Source: Tubulanus polymorphus (lineage: Eukaryota > Nemertea > Palaeonemertea > Tubulaniformes > Tubulanidae). Taken from it: 64,000 nt of DNA. The position numbers and the translations under genes were made by a program. The notes below the pieces were generated by a model. The model had not been told where the DNA came from, searched no databases, and saw nothing but the letters and a program-made list of their open reading frames with translations. Numbering within the stretch: position 1 is the stretch's first letter; each line of letters starts with the position of its first letter. The stretch is taken from contig NC_134026.1 of NCBI RefSeq assembly GCF_964204645.1, positions 13,358,450-13,422,449 of the forward strand, written 5' to 3'. Below, in pieces: positions 63,129-64,000 of the stretch.

Positions 63129-64000
63129 TTATTGTGAATTTACAATATTTAATTGCGCGTCAGATATAATATAAATATGCATTTTAAAATTTAAGCTTCC
63201 TTTATTCTTTGTCATGAATAATTGTATTCCATCTTTAGTGTTCTGTAGTTTTTTCCCAGAACCATGTAATGAATTATCCTCTGTTGTTCTAAAATCTAAC
63301 CATAATGCATATTTATTGCCGGTATAATAATCAATTTGATTAATATTACAATTTTCAAATGATTTTACTTTTTCATTCATAAAATGTTTTCTAATTTCTG
63401 GCCACTGATCTATCATTCTCATTCCTTGGCAAAATATTTTATTTGCTATTCCTTCGATAGTTATTTCTACTTTTGTTATTTCAGGATTATAATAATTGTC
63501 TACCTTTATTGCACCATTAGAATATGTTGCAATAGTAAAAAATATTAATATTCTTTTAATAGATCTTCTTGGGAAGTTAATATTCTCATTCATTATTTCA
63601 TCATTTGCATTAATAGTTACAGTTTTAAATTTATCAATATAATCATATAATAATGAAAATCCTTGATTGTATTGAGTTTGAATTATACTTGAAATATTTT
63701 CATCAGTTACTGTATCATATTCTAAACATATATTCGATAATTTATAACTCATATCTTTAACAACGCTAGATAATACAATTTCATTTACAGGAGCAAATGT
63801 TATCTCAAATATAATATCTTCTTGAATTGCGTATTTATATAAAGGTGCATTATTATTTATCAATTCAAAATCTAATGGAATTTTATATTTGTTTCCATAA
63901 ATCTTTTTAATCAAATTATCTGTGGCACGAGTTACTATTGCGTCATTAGCTCCTGATCTTAATTTATTATGGTTTTCCGATTGGATGCCTTGAAATATCA
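63129..64000 (-). CDS. Maverick B major-capsid-like protein, C-terminal part (truncated by window)
   Basis: The frame is open from the window edge to TAA at 63,129, ~290 codons visible; the ATG lies outside. Blocks are IFQGIQSENHNKLRSGA, IPLDFELINN, YAIQEDIIFEITF, LSNICLEYDTVTDENI, MRMIDQWPEIRKHFM, NKYALWLDFRTTEDNSLHGS and MHIYIISDAQLNIVNS. These conserved C-terminal features and its place next to the integrase and ATPase fit the double jelly-roll hexon-type capsid protein of Polintons. The corresponding gene in A suggests ~750 codons in all. Confidence 0.75.
   Translation of the reverse strand, partial: IFQGIQSENHNKLRSGANDAIVTRATDNLIKKIYGNKYKIPLDFELINNNAPLYKYAIQEDIIFEITFAPVNEIVLSSVVKDMSYKLSNICLEYDTVTDENISSIIQTQYNQGFSLLYDYIDKFKTVTINANDEIMNENINFPRRSIKRILIFFTIATYSNGAIKVDNYYNPEITKVEITIEGIANKIFCQGMRMIDQWPEIRKHFMNEKVKSFENCNINQIDYYTGNKYALWLDFRTTEDNSLHGSGKKLQNTKDGIQLFMTKNKGSLNFKMHIYIISDAQLNIVNSQ

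Larger units (their letters stand above)
59303..64000 (-). mobile_element. Maverick/Polinton element B, best-preserved copy, runs off the window
   Basis: The left end AGTAATTAGAAGATGGCG followed by TTTTCAGATCAGAGGTCG is the end type of element D. Gene order matches element A: small gene (+), then on the minus strand a membrane protein, the 201-codon gene, packaging ATPase, integrase and capsid-like gene. All frames are open except a probable one-base insertion at the integrase start. The right end and polymerase lie outside the window. Confidence 0.85.

Overview
The window looks like a stretch of an AT-rich animal nuclear genome, probably a marine invertebrate, although the taxon cannot be fixed from sequence alone. 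The evidence is spliced exons with GT..AG borders, a telomere-like CCCTAA patch, Maverick/Polinton elements, a Penelope-like retroelement, Mutator-like and PIF/Harbinger DNA transposons, and many inverted-repeat elements. There are no operons, rRNA genes or CRISPR arrays. Most of the 64 kb is dead or dying mobile DNA.

Host-gene component (minus strand): six convincing phase 1-1 exons at 35.9-35.3 kb and 33.9-33.0 kb plus 10.5 kb each encode one ~40-residue module with the pattern C-x6-C-x10/12-C-x4-C. They fall into three exon types (a, b, c) in the order a-b-c, a-b-c, so a three-exon cassette has been duplicated. A seventh related exon lies at 56.5 kb. The b-to-c intron of the second cassette is ~22 kb and holds most of the transposons. 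A second, unrecognised multi-exon gene (plus strand, 37.8-40.5 kb) sits between two inverted copies of a dispersed repeat.

Maverick/Polinton component: at least five copies. Element A (22,482-32,088) has recognisable inverted ends, a candidate 6-bp target duplication (TCCAGC) and a reconstructable empty site inside a tandem repeat, but its genes are decayed and a Penelope-like element (30.5-31.8 kb) sits inside it. Element B (59,303 to beyond the window end) is the youngest. It has open reading frames for a small terminal gene, two membrane-type proteins, an FtsK/HerA-like packaging ATPase, a chromodomain integrase and the C-terminal part of a major-capsid-like protein. Element C (11.6-12.9 kb) is a fragment. 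Element D (17.1-21.0 kb) and element E (45.1-51.1 kb) are the DNA polymerase B ends of other copies. E contains a recent 1.1-kb duplication and ends in a PIF/Harbinger transposase relic (51.1-52.2 kb).

Most interesting: the DNA polymerase genes of these Mavericks carried an intein in the catalytic YxDTDS motif. The N-terminal half with the start of a LAGLIDADG endonuclease is in element E, and the C-terminal splicing block with the downstream polymerase is in element A. Other notable points are a TAAATG motif abutting the start of nearly every structural gene of the Mavericks, three hammerhead-ribozyme-like motifs with identical architecture, and a Mutator-like insertion whose empty site is preserved in a repeat copy elsewhere in the window.
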